DNA of 23,539 bases from Spirochaetaceae bacterium (lineage in GTDB: Bacteria; Spirochaetota; Spirochaetia; SZUA-6; Fen-1364), in NCBI GenBank assembly GCA_003141795.1, contig PLNO01000261.1, forward strand, positions 1 through 23,539. Direction: 5' to 3'. The translations under genes were made by a program, and so were the position numbers. Numbering within the stretch: the stretch's first letter is position 1; every line of letters starts with the position of its first letter. The notes beneath the pieces are model-generated. The model was not told where the DNA came from. It worked only from the letters and a program-made list of their open reading frames with translations, and searched no databases. Positions 23,413 through 23,539 of this stretch are shown here, piece after piece.

Positions 23413-23539
23413 CTATGCTTTTCCTGCGCGCGCCTTGTCATCGTCGGTGACGATGAGCGGGGATTCCCGCAGGAGCAGCACCCCGATGAGGGAGACCACC
23501 GAAAGCGCGACGAAGATCCCCATGAACAGGGGCAGGACC
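23413..23539 (-). CDS. C-terminal end of a membrane protein, probably a transporter
   Basis: The minus strand reads a final hydrophobic segment, LPLFMGIFVALSVVSLIG, then a charged tail ending RAGKA before the TAG at 23413-23415. The pattern fits the last transmembrane helix and cytosolic tail of an MFS-type transporter, but 41 residues are too few for a family call. It is convergent with the TetR gene (nine-base gap). A perfect 8-bp hairpin in its tail coding region (TCATCGTC at 23438-23445 and GACGATGA at 23449-23456) may help end the TetR transcript. Confidence 0.65.
   Translation of the reverse strand, partial: VLPLFMGIFVALSVVSLIGVLLLRESPLIVTDDDKARAGKA

Noticed and set aside
1..23539. CRISPR arrays, tRNA or rRNA genes, insertion sequences or phage genes.
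   Set aside because: No regularly spaced repeats, no structural-RNA sequences and no transposase, integrase or phage motifs were found by reading; the window looks like ordinary metabolic DNA in this respect.

Overview
The window is GC-rich, protein-dense bacterial DNA with no rRNA, tRNA, CRISPR array, transposase or integrase that I can see. Almost everything belongs to carbohydrate or polyol import and catabolism. The periplasmic binding protein starts with a cleavable signal followed by a Gly/Thr/Ala-rich stretch (AGGTKEG...), and two well-supported genes start with TTG. Together with the sugar ABC cassettes this suggests a GC-rich free-living or gut spirochaete (Spirochaetota). This is an inference of low to moderate confidence; no marker gene is present.

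Region 1 (1-1362, minus strand): the alpha subunit and the start of the beta subunit of a thiamine-diphosphate 2-oxoacid/acetoin dehydrogenase E1. A promoter (TTGACA-17-TATTTT) fixes its TTG start. The 264-bp gap to the next gene is a divergent control region.

Region 2 (1363-13165, plus strand): twelve tightly packed genes. In order they encode a HisC-like fold-I aminotransferase, a GntR/UTRA (HutC-type) regulator, an FGGY sugar kinase, a PIG-L-type N-deacetylase, a tagatose-3-epimerase-family TIM-barrel isomerase, an SDR dehydrogenase, a small cupin/ureidoglycolate-lyase-like protein, an aldo-keto reductase, an RbsA-type ATPase, an RbsC-type permease, a periplasmic binding protein and a VOC-fold protein. 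Four junctions here are ATGA overlaps. The content suggests import of one specific sugar-like compound, probably carrying an N-acyl amino group, followed by deacylation, transamination, isomerisation, redox steps and phosphorylation. I know of no described pathway with this exact set.

Region 3 (13185-18809): an MFS transporter on the minus strand, then on the plus strand a truncated GlpA/GlpD-like FAD oxidoreductase, a YqjM-like ene-reductase, a second aldo-keto reductase and a DUF1349 protein.

Region 4 (18798-22625, minus strand): a three-gene operon with overlapping junctions encoding a GSAM-like class III aminotransferase, a FucA-like class II aldolase and a second FGGY kinase. It is divergent from a TetR regulator (22744-23403). 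A perfect 16-bp palindrome between them is the likely operator. This looks like a transaminase, kinase and aldolase degradation module. The kinase carries an odd Pro/Ala-rich tail containing a perfect hairpin.

The last 127 bases hold the C-terminus of a membrane protein on the minus strand.
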